A DNA stretch of 64,000 nt from Microbacterium sp. BH-3-3-3 (GCF_007679045.1 NZ_VEFS01000003.1:336192-400191), one strand, 5' to 3'. Positions 46,445 to 54,724 are shown, numbered from the stretch's first letter. Numbers and translations: made by a program. The notes: a model not told the origin generated them from the sequence alone.

Positions 46445-47349
46445 CGCTGCTGCTCGAGGCTCCGGCGCTCTCGCGGGTGGAGTGGACCGCCGCCGCGACC
46501 GCGCACGCCGAGCGCGCCGACCTTCTCACCGCCGAGCACCGCGCCCGCGCGAGCCGTGCCGAGAAGCACCCCGTCGAGGACTTCCTCTTCACGTACTACT
46601 CGTACAAGCCCGCAATCCTGCGGCGCTGGCATCCGGGCGCCGACGTCGCGCTCGAGCAGGCGCCCGAGCGCGCCGAGTGGCGCTGGTACCGCGCCGAGGG
46701 CGCGGACGTGCGGGTGGATGCCGCTCGCTTCCGCGACGAGAAGGGGGCGATGTACCGCGGCATCGTCAACCTGCTACGCGCCACGCGCGAGCGCCCGGGC
46801 CAGTTCGGCTGCTTCGGCCTGCACGAATGGGCCATGGCCTATCGCGCCGACGAGGTGCGGCACGCGGTGCCCCTGCGCCTGGGCCGCGCGGGCACCGACG
46901 CCGTGGTGGAGGCGCACGATCTGCGCTGCACGCACTTCGATGCCTTCCGGTTCTTCACGCCCGAGGCCGTGCCGTTGAACCGATCGCCCCTCACGCGCGA
47001 CGATCAACCGCAGCGCGAGCAGCCCGGGTGCCTGCACGCCGGCATGGACCTCTACAAGTGGGCGGTCAAGCTCGGACCGCTGGTTCCCGGCGATGCGCTG
47101 CTCGATGCGTTCGAGCTGGCCCGCGATATCCGCACCCTCGACATGGAGGCCTCGCCCTACGACCTGACCGCCTGGGGCTACGAGCCCGTCGCGATCGAGA
47201 CGCCCGAGGGCAAGGCGCAGTATGTCTCGCGACAGCGTGCTCTGAGCGAGCGCGGACAGCGCCTACGCGGCCGCATCCTGACGGCCGTCACGGGGGTCGA
47301 CGACACGCCCGGCGGCGCGGATTTCCTGCCGTCGCGAACTCTGTTGTAA
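46441..47349 (+). CDS. Putative 3-methyladenine DNA glycosylase (actinobacterial family)
   Basis: A 302-residue soluble protein. Conserved-looking stretches are AEKHPVEDFLFTYYSYKPAILRRWHPG (about 40-65, given in part), RGIVNLLRATRERPGQFGCFGLHEWAMAY, LRCTHFDAFRFFTPEA and LHAGMDLYKWA. I recall proteins of this family being labelled 3-methyladenine DNA glycosylase in many actinobacterial genomes, but I see no helix-hairpin-helix or AAG fold motif, so the activity is unproven. The GTG start overlaps the SRAP stop by 4 nt, so both are made together. That link supports a DNA-repair role. tRNA-Ala follows 42 nt later. Confidence 0.7.
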   Translation: MTLLLEAPALSRVEWTAAATAHAERADLLTAEHRARASRAEKHPVEDFLFTYYSYKPAILRRWHPGADVALEQAPERAEWRWYRAEGADVRVDAARFRDEKGAMYRGIVNLLRATRERPGQFGCFGLHEWAMAYRADEVRHAVPLRLGRAGTDAVVEAHDLRCTHFDAFRFFTPEAVPLNRSPLTRDDQPQREQPGCLHAGMDLYKWAVKLGPLVPGDALLDAFELARDIRTLDMEASPYDLTAWGYEPVAIETPEGKAQYVSRQRALSERGQRLRGRILTAVTGVDDTPGGADFLPSRTLL

Positions 47350-47391
47350 GCTCATGGAGTTGCCTCAAACGGGGCGGAAAACAAAAAATAC

Positions 47392-47464
47392 GGGCCTGTG
47401 GCGCAGCTGGTAGCGCACCTGCATGGCATGCAGGGGGTCAGGGGTTCGAGTCCCCTCAGGTCCA
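47392..47464 (+). tRNA. tRNA-Ala (anticodon GGC)
   Basis: A 73-nt cloverleaf. The acceptor GGGCCTG pairs with CAGGTCC, the D stem is GCGC/GCGC, the anticodon stem CCTGC/GCAGG encloses loop ATGGCAT with GGC at 34-36, and the T arm is AGGGG-TTCGAGT-CCCCT. The discriminator is A; CCA is not encoded. An intrinsic terminator follows after 8 nt. The gene sits between a DNA-repair pair and a repeat array. Confidence 0.95.
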
Positions 47465-47472
47465 CCCAGAGA

Positions 47473-47500
47473 GAAAGCCCCCGCTTCGGCGGGGGCTTTC
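47473..47500 (+). terminator. Intrinsic terminator of tRNA-Ala
   Basis: A perfect 12-bp stem with a TTCG tetraloop (47473-47484 with 47489-47500), followed by TTCGTT. Confidence 0.88.
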
Positions 47501-47563
47501 TTCGTTCCCGCACGGTGCGTTCCCGGTCGGCCGAGGTCACGGCATCCCTCCCCTTCCGCACGA

Positions 47564-47851
47564 CCTCGGCGATTCGCACATCCTCAGCCTGAGGGCGCCG
47601 GATGCCACCGACATTGCGCGGATCGCTGAGGTTACGCCGTGCACGGGGCACCGCGGCATCCGTCCGAGGCCGCACAACTTCGGTGATTCGCACGACCTCA
47701 GCCCGAGGGCACCGGATGCCACCGACCAAGCGCGAATCGCTGAGTTTGCGCCGCGCGCGGGGCCCCTCTCCCCTTTCCTCACGACCTCGGCGATCCGCAC
47801 AACCTCAGCCCGAGGGCGCCGGATGCCACCGACATCGTGCGGATCGCTGAG
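47564..47851. repeat. Tandem array of three palindromic repeats (family A, inverted)
   Basis: Three copies at 47564-47631, 47678-47745 and 47785-47851, period 107-114 bp, of the same palindrome found at 45376-45671 but in reverse orientation: the centre reads CCGGATGCCACCGACAT here. Arms are GCGATTCGCAC / GTGCGGATCGC with small changes. Spacers share GGGGCACCGCGGCATCC. The array occupies most of the 460-bp gap between tRNA-Ala and the MFS gene. No ORF or transposase is present. Confidence 0.85.
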
Positions 47852-47914
47852 ATTGCGCCGCGCGCGGGGCACCGCGGCATCCCTCGACAACCGCCTCGCC
47901 GGGCACGCGCACGG

Positions 47915-47952
47915 CGAGGGGCGCCTCCCCTCGACGGAGAAGGCGCCCCTCG
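47915..47952 (-). terminator. Probable terminator of the MFS permease gene
   Basis: A perfect 12-bp stem (47915-47926 with 47941-47952, 14-nt loop) lies 9 nt after the MFS stop. There is no U-run on the minus side, so strength is uncertain. Confidence 0.55.
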
Positions 47953-47960
47953 GGGACGTG

Positions 47961-49325
47961 TCAGCGGGACGACACCGTCTCGCGGGACTTCGCTGCGTGC
48001 GTCTCGCGCATGAGCAATTCGTCGTCGAGCCAGTTCGGCGCCTTGTTGCGCAGGGCGAAGATGTACACCAGCAGCGAGGCGGCGATGATCGCCGTGACGT
48101 AGACGATGAACAGCGGCACCTGAGAGGTGCTCTGCGCTCCGGCGTACAGCAGCGGGGCGGTGCCGCCGAAGAGCGAGTTGGCCAGCGCGTAGCCGAGGCC
48201 CACGCCCAGCGCCCGCACGTGGGTCGGGAACAGCTGCGCCTTCACGAGCGCGTTGATCGAGGTGTACCCGGTGAGGATGACGAACCCGCCGAGCAGGATC
48301 GCGAACGCCGCGAACTCGTTCGTCTGCTGCGGCAGCATCGTGATGAGGAACCACGTGTAGATCACGCCGCCGACGCCGAAGAACACCAGCAGGCGCTTGC
48401 GTCCGACCTTGTCGGACAGCCACCCGCCGAGGGGCTGCATGAGCATGAGGGCCGTCAGCGCGATCAGGTTGATCACGGTTCCGGTCACGACGTCGCCGCC
48501 CGAGAAGGCCGTCTTGACGATGTTGGGCCCGGTCACCGAGTACGTGTAGAACGCGACGGTGCCACCGGCGGTCACGGCGAAGCACAGCAGCAGCGGACGC
48601 CAGTTGTTGACGAACAGGTCGCGCATCGAGCCCGACTGCTGCGTCTTGCCCGCCTTGGTGTCGGCGATGACGCTCTTCTCGAGCGACTCGTCCATGGTGC
48701 GTCGCATCCAGAAGACGGCCACGGCCGCGACGCCGCCGATCGCGAAGGCGACGCGCCAGCCCCACTCGGTGATGGCCTGATCGTCGAGGGTCAGCACCAT
48801 CACGAGCAGCGTCGTCTGGGCGAGCACGTGACCGCCCACGAGGGTGACGTAGTGGAACGACGAGAGGAAGCCGCGGCGACCGGGCATCGCGGCCTCCGAC
48901 ATGTAGGTCGCGCTCGTGCCGTACTCACCGCCGGTGGCGAAGCCCTGAACGAGACGCGCGAACACGAGGATGACGACGGCGCCGGCGCCGATCGCCTGGG
49001 CCGTCGGTGCGAGGGCGATCACGAGCGAGCAGAAGGCCATCAGCGACACCGACACCGTCAGCGACAGGCGGCGTCCGTGCCGGTCGGCGAAGCGTCCGAA
49101 GAACCACGACCCGATCGGTCGCATGAGGAAGGTGACGGCGAAGATCGCCCACACGTAGATGGTCGAGTTCTTGTCGTCGGCGCTGAAGAACTGCGACTCG
49201 AAGTAGACCGCGAACACGGAGTAGACGTAGACGTCGTACCACTCCACGAGGTTGCCCGCGGAGCCTTTGAGCGTGTTCGAGATCGACCGCCGCATGCTCG
49301 TGGGGATCGTTGTCGTCGTTGACAT
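47961..49325 (-). CDS. MFS transporter, metabolite:H+ symporter (MHS) type
   Basis: A 454-residue permease with 12 predicted helices. The MHS subfamily signature is visible: GSAGNLVEWYDVYVYSVF near residue 20-37, the loop RPIGSWFFGRFADRHGRR, FARLVQGFATGGEYGTSATY, and the second-half loop GWLSDKVGRKRLL. Relatives carry alpha-ketoglutarate, citrate, proline/betaine or shikimate with protons. The ATG at 49325 gives the normal N-terminus; upstream frame to 49463 is leader sequence. It is divergent from a response regulator, kinase and TAXI gene cluster, which may sense its substrate. A hairpin follows the stop. Confidence 0.9.
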   Translation of the reverse strand: MSTTTTIPTSMRRSISNTLKGSAGNLVEWYDVYVYSVFAVYFESQFFSADDKNSTIYVWAIFAVTFLMRPIGSWFFGRFADRHGRRLSLTVSVSLMAFCSLVIALAPTAQAIGAGAVVILVFARLVQGFATGGEYGTSATYMSEAAMPGRRGFLSSFHYVTLVGGHVLAQTTLLVMVLTLDDQAITEWGWRVAFAIGGVAAVAVFWMRRTMDESLEKSVIADTKAGKTQQSGSMRDLFVNNWRPLLLCFAVTAGGTVAFYTYSVTGPNIVKTAFSGGDVVTGTVINLIALTALMLMQPLGGWLSDKVGRKRLLVFFGVGGVIYTWFLITMLPQQTNEFAAFAILLGGFVILTGYTSINALVKAQLFPTHVRALGVGLGYALANSLFGGTAPLLYAGAQSTSQVPLFIVYVTAIIAASLLVYIFALRNKAPNWLDDELLMRETHAAKSRETVSSR

Positions 49326-49440
49326 CGTGGTTCCGATCTGTCGAAGGGTTCTGGAACCCTGCGTCGCCGACTCGCGATCCCGGCGGCGTCGCGGGGTGTC
49401 TCCGCCATCGTGGTCGACCGGCGACGCGGCATCCGGAATC

Positions 49441-49458
49441 CTTACATCCGCCTTACAT
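49441..49458. promoter_or_regulatory. Candidate response-regulator box: two CTTACAT repeats 11 bp apart
   Basis: CTTACAT occurs at 49441-49447 and again at 49452-49458, a spacing of exactly 11 bp, one helical turn. Direct repeats with this spacing are the usual binding layout for OmpR/PhoB-family regulators such as the one encoded at 49513. The box lies 43 bp upstream of that gene's -10 and 116 bp upstream of the divergent MFS start, so it could control both. Confidence 0.6.
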
Positions 49459-49500
49459 TCCACCCGGCCCGCCCGACCGCAGCCCGAGGGTGCGTCTGCC

Positions 49501-49506
49501 TACGAT
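49501..49506 (+). promoter_or_regulatory. Leaderless-type -10 box of the response regulator gene
   Basis: TACGAT ends 6 nt before the ATG at 49513, and no ribosome binding site is present. The CTTACAT repeats lie in the activator position upstream. Confidence 0.55.
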
Positions 49507-49512
49507 GGTGCG

Positions 49513-50169
49513 ATGCACGTACTCGTAGCCGAGGACGACGGCTCCGTCGCCGCAGCGCTGGTCTCGGCGCTCACGCGCGCGGGTCACACGTGCACCCGCG
49601 TCTCCCGTGGCAGCGACGTGCTGCTGCGCCACCGCGACGCCCACGTCGTGCTGCTCGACCTCGGGCTCGAGGACATGGACGGCCTCGACGCCCTGCGCCA
49701 GCTGCGCGAGGTGACCGCCATCCCCGTGATCGTGGTGACGGCCCGCGGAGATGAGCGCTCGACGGTGCGGGCGCTGTCGCTCGGCGCCGACGACTACCTC
49801 GTCAAACCCGTTCGCCTGCACGAGCTCCTCGCCCGTCTCATCGCCGTCACGCGGCGCTACAGCCCTCCCGACGAGCCCACGCGCGTGCAGGCAGGTCCCG
49901 TCGACATCGACGTGGATGCGCACCGCGTGCAGGTCGGTGGGCGCGAGGTGGCGCTGACGCCCAACGAGTTCGGCATCCTGCTCGCCCTCGCCCGTCGGGC
50001 AGGACAGGCGGTGAGCCGCCGCCTCATCCTCGACGAGGTCTGGGGCGATGCCTACGCGGCGTCGTCGCGCTCGTTCGACGTGCATCTGGGTCAGGTGCGG
50101 CAGAAGGTGCCCGAGGTCACGATCACGACCATCCGCGGCTTCGGCTACCGCCTCGAGGACGCCGCGTGA
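49513..50169 (+). CDS. Response regulator transcription factor (OmpR/TctD-like)
   Basis: A 218-residue two-component regulator. The receiver domain (about 1-112) has the acidic pair E7-D8-D9, phospho-acceptor D49 in HVVLLDLGLEDMDG, T77 and K98 (DDYLVKPV). The OmpR-type winged helix (about 125-215) has REVALTPNEFGILLALARRAGQ-type sequence and TTIRGFGYRLE. It is followed by its kinase with a 4-nt GTGA overlap. Because the operon also encodes a carboxylate-type binding protein and faces an MHS permease, it probably activates uptake of a carboxylate, like TctD in enterobacteria. Confidence 0.94.
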   Translation: MHVLVAEDDGSVAAALVSALTRAGHTCTRVSRGSDVLLRHRDAHVVLLDLGLEDMDGLDALRQLREVTAIPVIVVTARGDERSTVRALSLGADDYLVKPVRLHELLARLIAVTRRYSPPDEPTRVQAGPVDIDVDAHRVQVGGREVALTPNEFGILLALARRAGQAVSRRLILDEVWGDAYAASSRSFDVHLGQVRQKVPEVTITTIRGFGYRLEDAA

Positions 50170-51554
50170 GACTTCGCGTGCTCCTGCCGCTGCTGGTGTT
50201 CGGCCTCATCGCCGTGATCGCGGTGCTCATCCCGGTGGCGCAGTCCATCGCCGACTCGCGTACGCAGCAGGTGTCGCTGCAACGCAGCGCCGCGCTCGAC
50301 CAGGTCGTGCAGCGGGCGCGCACGGCGCTCGTGCAGAACCAGGCCGCGTCGCTGCAGACCTACCTGGATCGCTTCCACGCGGTGTACGGCGAGTCGGTGA
50401 TGGTGCTCGACGACCGCGGCGTGCCGGTCGCGGCGGCAGGGACCCTCGTGCCCGACGACCGCGTCTCGGGCATCGTCGGCGCCGCCGCGCGCGCGATCCC
50501 CCAGCTCGACCTGCCGCGGGTCACCCCGTGGGCGCCCTCTACGGCGCTCGTTGCCGTGCCGGTGATCGCGGCGGGCGACCTGTCGACGGGCGTGGTCGTG
50601 CTCGAGGTCGACCTGACCGCGGCCAAGGCCGAGGTGACATGGGCGTGGGTGGTCGTCGGGGTGATCGGCCTGCTGCTGCTGGCCGCGCTCATGGGCGCCT
50701 CGCTGCTGTGGACCCGATGGGTCCTGCGTCCCGTGCGCGCGCTGGATTCCGCCGTCGCCGCGCTCACCGCCCACCGCGACCCCACTCCCCTGCCCCCGAT
50801 GGGTCCGCCCGAGCTGCGCCGGCTGAGCCGGGCGTTCGACGCCATGACGGCCGAGGTCGAGAGCAGCCTTGAACAACAGCGCGGATTCGTCGCCGACGCC
50901 TCGCACCAGCTGCGCACGCCGCTCGCCGCGATCCGTTTGCGCGTCGACGGTCTTCCGCGCGAGGGCGACGCCGCCGATGACCTCTCCGCGGTCGACGACG
51001 ACCTCGACCGCCTCGAGCACACGGTCGAGCGTATGCTGACCCTCGCGAACGCCGAGCACCGCGCCTCAGCGCGCAGCCACGGATTCGACGCCGCACGCGA
51101 CGACGGCGTCGTGCGCGAGTGCACGGTGTCGGCCGCGAGCCTCGCCGACCGGCACCGCCGGCGCCTCACCGACGCGGGGCTGACCCTTCACGCGGACGAC
51201 GACGCGCTCGTGACCGCCCCGTGCGCGCAGGCGGATCTCGAGGAGATGGTCGACGTGCTGCTCGACAACGCCGCGAAGTACGCCGGGGCCGGTGCCGAGG
51301 TGTGGGTGCACTTCGTTCCGGATGCCGCGGGGGTCGAGCTCGTCGTGGAGGATTCGGGCACGCGCCTGACCGATGCCGACCTCGAGCGCATGGGCACGCG
51401 CTTCTGGAGGAGCACCGCGCAGCCCTCGCGCCCGGGCACCGGCCTGGGTCTGGCGATCGTGGCGCAGCTCATGCGCGCCGCGGGCGGCCGGCTCGACCTC
51501 TCACGGGCGGCTGCGGGCGGTCTCGCGGCGCGTCTCGTCTGGGAGCACCGATGA
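50166..51554 (+). CDS. Sensor histidine kinase (TctE-like)
   Basis: A 462-residue membrane kinase: first helix about 4-25, an extracytoplasmic sensor loop about 26-155, second helix about 158-180, HAMP about 180-235, dimerisation/phosphoacceptor region with H247 (VADASHQLRTPLAAIRLR), and an ATPase domain with VDVLLDNAAKYAG, the DSGTRLT G1-like box and RPGTGLGLAIV. The G1 box reads DSGT rather than DxGxG. Its start overlaps the regulator stop and its stop overlaps the TAXI gene start (ATGA), so all three are translated in series. The ligand may reach it through the TAXI lipoprotein. Confidence 0.94.
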   Translation: MRLRVLLPLLVFGLIAVIAVLIPVAQSIADSRTQQVSLQRSAALDQVVQRARTALVQNQAASLQTYLDRFHAVYGESVMVLDDRGVPVAAAGTLVPDDRVSGIVGAAARAIPQLDLPRVTPWAPSTALVAVPVIAAGDLSTGVVVLEVDLTAAKAEVTWAWVVVGVIGLLLLAALMGASLLWTRWVLRPVRALDSAVAALTAHRDPTPLPPMGPPELRRLSRAFDAMTAEVESSLEQQRGFVADASHQLRTPLAAIRLRVDGLPREGDAADDLSAVDDDLDRLEHTVERMLTLANAEHRASARSHGFDAARDDGVVRECTVSAASLADRHRRRLTDAGLTLHADDDALVTAPCAQADLEEMVDVLLDNAAKYAGAGAEVWVHFVPDAAGVELVVEDSGTRLTDADLERMGTRFWRSTAQPSRPGTGLGLAIVAQLMRAAGGRLDLSRAAAGGLAARLVWEHR

Positions 51555-52489
51555 CGGCCCTGACGCGCCGTGAGGCGCTCGCGTGGGCTCTGCTCGCCGG
51601 ATCGACGGCCGTGCTCTCCGGGTGCGTCCCCACCGCCGCCCCTCCCCTGGTGCTGGGCTGCGGCGAAGCGGGCGGAAGCTACCTGCAGTTCGGAGAGTTG
51701 CTGGCGGATGCCACGAGCTCGTCGACCCGCCTGCGCATCTCACCGTTGCCCACCGAGGGCAGCGTCGACAACCTCGCTCTGCTCGCCGCGCGACACGTCG
51801 ACCTCGCGCTGTCGCTGGTGGATTCCGCGGCGGCCGCGGATCCCGCCGCCGACGTCGTGGCCATCGGGCGCGTCTACCAGAACTACCTGCAGTGCGTGGT
51901 GCGTGCCGACGGCGGCATCCGGAACCTCGACGACCTCGCGGGGCGGACGGTGTCTCTCGGGGCACCGGGATCGGGGGCGGCGGCCACCGCGCGTCGTGTG
52001 CTCGAGGTGTCGGGGCTGGCCGGTTCGGCCACGCCGCCCCGCGTCGTCGAGCGCACGTTCCGCGAAGCGGTGGACGACCTCGCGGCCGGCACGATTGACG
52101 CGCTGTTCTGGTCGGGCGGTGTTCCCACCCCGCAGATCGCCGACCTCGCGACCCGGGTGCCGATCACCGTGATCGACACCACCCCCGCCCTCGACGGTCT
52201 CGCCCGCGCGTACCCCGAGGTGTACGCGGCGACGACGATTCCGGCGGGTGTCTACGACGCCAAGCGCGCTGTCCCCACGATCGGCGTCGCCAACCTGCTG
52301 CTCGCGCGCAGCGACCTCGCCGACGACCTCGTGCGCGCGCTCGTTGACGCGCTCATCGACGACGCCCCGGCGCTCGTGCCCGCCGATGCCCTCGGCATCC
52401 AATACCTGACGCCGGCGAGCCTGATCGACACCGCGCCCCTCGCGCTGCACCCGGCGGCGGAGCGGCGCTATCGTGAACGGTACGGCTGA
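51551..52489 (+). CDS. TAXI family solute-binding lipoprotein
   Basis: A 312-residue extracytoplasmic binding protein of the TAXI group (TRAP-associated). The N-terminus MTALTRREALAWALLAG leads to a lipobox LSGC with Cys25, so it is a lipoprotein. The mature part starts LVLGCGEAGGSYLQFGELLA, as in TAXI proteins (GTGxxxGxYYxxG), and has FREAVDDLAAGTIDALFW and LDGLARAYPEVY. No TRAP permease gene is nearby. Overlap with the kinase gene suggests it presents ligand to the kinase rather than to a transporter, as proposed for binding proteins linked to TctDE-like systems. The ligand is probably a carboxylate or amino acid. Confidence 0.9.
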   Translation: MTALTRREALAWALLAGSTAVLSGCVPTAAPPLVLGCGEAGGSYLQFGELLADATSSSTRLRISPLPTEGSVDNLALLAARHVDLALSLVDSAAAADPAADVVAIGRVYQNYLQCVVRADGGIRNLDDLAGRTVSLGAPGSGAAATARRVLEVSGLAGSATPPRVVERTFREAVDDLAAGTIDALFWSGGVPTPQIADLATRVPITVIDTTPALDGLARAYPEVYAATTIPAGVYDAKRAVPTIGVANLLLARSDLADDLVRALVDALIDDAPALVPADALGIQYLTPASLIDTAPLALHPAAERRYRERYG

Positions 52490-52507
52490 CCCGGGCACAC
52501 GCCAGAA

Positions 52508-52535
52508 CGCCCCCTGCCCGAGCGGGCAGAGGGCG
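52508..52535. terminator. Bidirectional terminator between TAXI and rsfS genes
   Basis: A 12-position stem with one mismatch (52508-52519 with 52524-52535) and a GAGC loop lies between the convergent TAXI and rsfS stops. GC-rich, no long U-run on either side. Confidence 0.65.
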
Positions 52536-52550
52536 TCGAAGGCGCGCAGC

Positions 52551-52931
52551 TCAGTCGGCGGCGTTGGCCGGCGTGGGCAGCTCGATCGGAACGACCGGGC
52601 AGTCCTTCCAGAGGCGCTCGAGGCCGTAGTACACGCGCTCCTCCTCGTGGAAGACGTGCACGACGAGGTCGCCGAAGTCGAGAAGCACCCAGCGGGACTC
52701 CTGTCGGCCCTCGCGGCGCAGGCGCTTGTGGCCCGACTCGAGGAGCTTCTCTTCGATCTCGTCGGCGATCGCGGCGACGTTGCGCTCGTTGCGACCGGTG
52801 ATGAGAAGGAAGATGTCGACGAGGGGAAGAGGCTCCGACACGTCGAGCGCGACGATGTCGTCGCCGCCCTTCGCGTCGGCGGCGATGGCGGCGATCTGCG
52901 CCATCTCGCGGCCGTTGTCGGTGGCTGTCAT
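52551..52931 (-). CDS. rsfS: Ribosome silencing factor RsfS
   Basis: A 126-residue RsfS/Iojap/YbeB protein that binds L14 and blocks subunit joining when nutrients are low. Family features are DDIVALDVSEPLPLVDIFLLITGRNERNVAAIADEIEE (given in part), the ESRWVLLDFGDLVVHVFHEEERVYYGLERLW segment, and a short acidic tail. The ATG overlaps the stop of the preceding hypothetical gene (ATGA). It ends the obg-nadD region series, a common actinobacterial order (obgE, proB, proA, nadD, rsfS). Confidence 0.96.
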   Translation of the reverse strand: MTATDNGREMAQIAAIAADAKGGDDIVALDVSEPLPLVDIFLLITGRNERNVAAIADEIEEKLLESGHKRLRREGRQESRWVLLDFGDLVVHVFHEEERVYYGLERLWKDCPVVPIELPTPANAAD

Positions 52932-54121
52932 CGGAAGACTCCTGTCGTGATGGCGAGGCCGAGGGCCACGACCACTCCCAGCGCGAGGATGCCCGTCGTG
53001 ATGACGAGCACGAGGAGGAGCTTGCTCCCCTTCTCGGGCGCCGGGGGGCGAATGATCTCGCCGGGTTGCTTGACGGTGCTGATGGCCGCACTCGCGGCGA
53101 TCGGCGTGGGCGACGAGGCGGGCGGAAGCTCGCCGTCGAGAAGCACGGCGTCGGCGTCATGGCCGTCGGTCGTGCCGGGGGCGTGCCCGACCGAGCCGAG
53201 GCCCGCCGGAAGGTCGAACGAACCGGTGATCATGATCTCGCCGGTGCCGGTCATCGGGCCGACCAGCGGCACGCCGGTCGGGGTCTGCGAGAGGATCAGC
53301 GCATTGGGCGTCGAGACGGCGCCCGTGCCGCCCGGTCCGCGCGTGATCAGCTGATCGAACGAGGCGGGCAGGGTGACGTCGGGCGTCACACCCTCGAGCA
53401 GGTCGGAGCCCAGCGCCGGATTGACGACGGAGGCGGCGCCCTGCGGCTCGGAGACGGCCGTCTCGTCGGTCTCGGGGGCGGAGGGGCGGAAGATCGCGGG
53501 GAGCACCGGCGCATCGTCGGCGCGGGGAGCCGGGGCCGGAGCCGCGGGCTGCGACCGCTCGAGATCGGAGCTGATGATCGGTACGGCGGCCGTACGGATC
53601 TTCTCCTGCTCGCGCACCTGGCGGCGGGTGAGACCCGAGACGCCGAACTCGGCGCCGTCGTCGGAGAAGGGCGAGCCGAAGGCCGGGGGGAAGGCCGCAG
53701 CGGCCGGACGCTCGTCGAGGGCGGCCACGGCGGGCGCGGGCTCGTCGGCGGTGTCGGCCGGGGCCTCCTCGGCCGGAGCCTGGTCGGCCGGAGCCTCGTC
53801 GGAGGGTGCTTCCTCGGCCGGAGCCTCGTCGGACGGGGCTTCCTCGACCGGCGCGTCCTCGACGGGCGCCTCTTCGACGTTACCCTCCTCCGCGAGGGCG
53901 GCGTCGGCCGACTGCTCACCCTCGGGCACGGCATCGATGACCTCGTGCGGCGTCGACGCCTCGTCGATGGGGGTCGTCGGGGTCGCGGGCTCGACGGCCG
54001 CGGCATCCGGGGTCTCGCCCTCGGGCTGCGGGACGATGATGGGCGTCGCGCCGGTCTGGCGGAGCTCACGCAGCTGACGACGGGTCAGGGGCGGGGTCTC
54101 GGGGTTCTCGGACGTGCTCAT
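52928..54121 (-). CDS. Ala/Glu-rich hypothetical protein with C-terminal membrane anchor
   Basis: A 397-residue protein that is mostly disordered. Residues about 82-123 are imperfect repeats of EEAPxxEAP type. A motif LTRRQLREL...PII occurs at 12-29 and again as LTRRQVREQ...PII at 164-183. A single hydrophobic segment near the C-terminus (about 365-390; [15 protein letters not shown]) is a membrane anchor, so the bulk is either cytoplasmic or outside, with topology unknown. It lies between nadD and rsfS with 4-nt overlaps on both sides. Proteins with this duplicated LTRR motif seem typical of Microbacteriaceae; function unknown. Confidence 0.75.
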   Translation of the reverse strand: MSTSENPETPPLTRRQLRELRQTGATPIIVPQPEGETPDAAAVEPATPTTPIDEASTPHEVIDAVPEGEQSADAALAEEGNVEEAPVEDAPVEEAPSDEAPAEEAPSDEAPADQAPAEEAPADTADEPAPAVAALDERPAAAAFPPAFGSPFSDDGAEFGVSGLTRRQVREQEKIRTAAVPIISSDLERSQPAAPAPAPRADDAPVLPAIFRPSAPETDETAVSEPQGAASVVNPALGSDLLEGVTPDVTLPASFDQLITRGPGGTGAVSTPNALILSQTPTGVPLVGPMTGTGEIMITGSFDLPAGLGSVGHAPGTTDGHDADAVLLDGELPPASSPTPIAASAAISTVKQPGEIIRPPAPEKGSKLLLVLVITTGILALGVVVALGLAITTGVFR

Positions 54122-54714
54122 GGCTTGCTCCGGTAGAGGTGGTGCTTCGCGATGTACTGCACGACGCCGTCGGGCACGAGGTACCACACGGGGTGTCCTC
54201 GGCGCACACGGGCGCGGCAGTCGGTGGACGAGATCGACAGCGCCGGAATCTCCAGCTGGCTCACATTCTGCGACGGGAGGCCCTCGGTGGTCAGCACGTG
54301 ACCGGGGCGCGAGACGGCGACGAAGTGCGCGAGGTCCCACAGCTCCTGGTGGTTGCGCCAGCTCAGGATCTGGGCCACCGCGTCGGCGCCGGTGATGAAG
54401 AACAACTCGGCACCGGGCCGCTGGTCTTGCAGGTCGCGCAGCGTGTCGATCGTGTACGTCGGGCCGGCGCGGTCGATGTCGACGCGGCTCACGGTGAACT
54501 GCGGGTTGGATGCCGTCGCGATCACCGTCATGAGGTAGCGGTGCTCGCTCTCGGTGACGTCGTCTTTCTGCCACGGGCGACCCGTGGGAACGAAGACGAC
54601 CTCATCGAGATCGAATGACTGGGCGACCTCGCTGGCGGCGACCAGGTGACCGTGATGGATGGGATCGAACGTCCCACCCATGACCCCGATCCGAGGGGCG
54701 CGCGTCACCGACAT
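54118..54714 (-). CDS. nadD: Nicotinate-nucleotide adenylyltransferase
   Basis: A 198-residue nucleotidyltransferase that adenylates nicotinate mononucleotide in NAD synthesis. The active-site loop [12 protein letters not shown] (14-25) and the [13 protein letters not shown] motif (about 167-179, with the expected S/T and R) are present. [16 protein letters not shown] is another family segment. The stop overlaps the next gene's ATG. It starts 10 nt after the small membrane protein gene. Confidence 0.97.
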   Translation of the reverse strand: MSVTRAPRIGVMGGTFDPIHHGHLVAASEVAQSFDLDEVVFVPTGRPWQKDDVTESEHRYLMTVIATASNPQFTVSRVDIDRAGPTYTIDTLRDLQDQRPGAELFFITGADAVAQILSWRNHQELWDLAHFVAVSRPGHVLTTEGLPSQNVSQLEIPALSISSTDCRARVRRGHPVWYLVPDGVVQYIAKHHLYRSKP

Positions 54715-54724
54715 ACAGCGGGCC

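Noticed and set aside
45376..47851. Insertion sequence or integron cassette bounded by the family A arrays
   Set aside because: No transposase or integrase gene lies inside, and no target-site duplication can be seen; kept only as a hypothesis about inversion.
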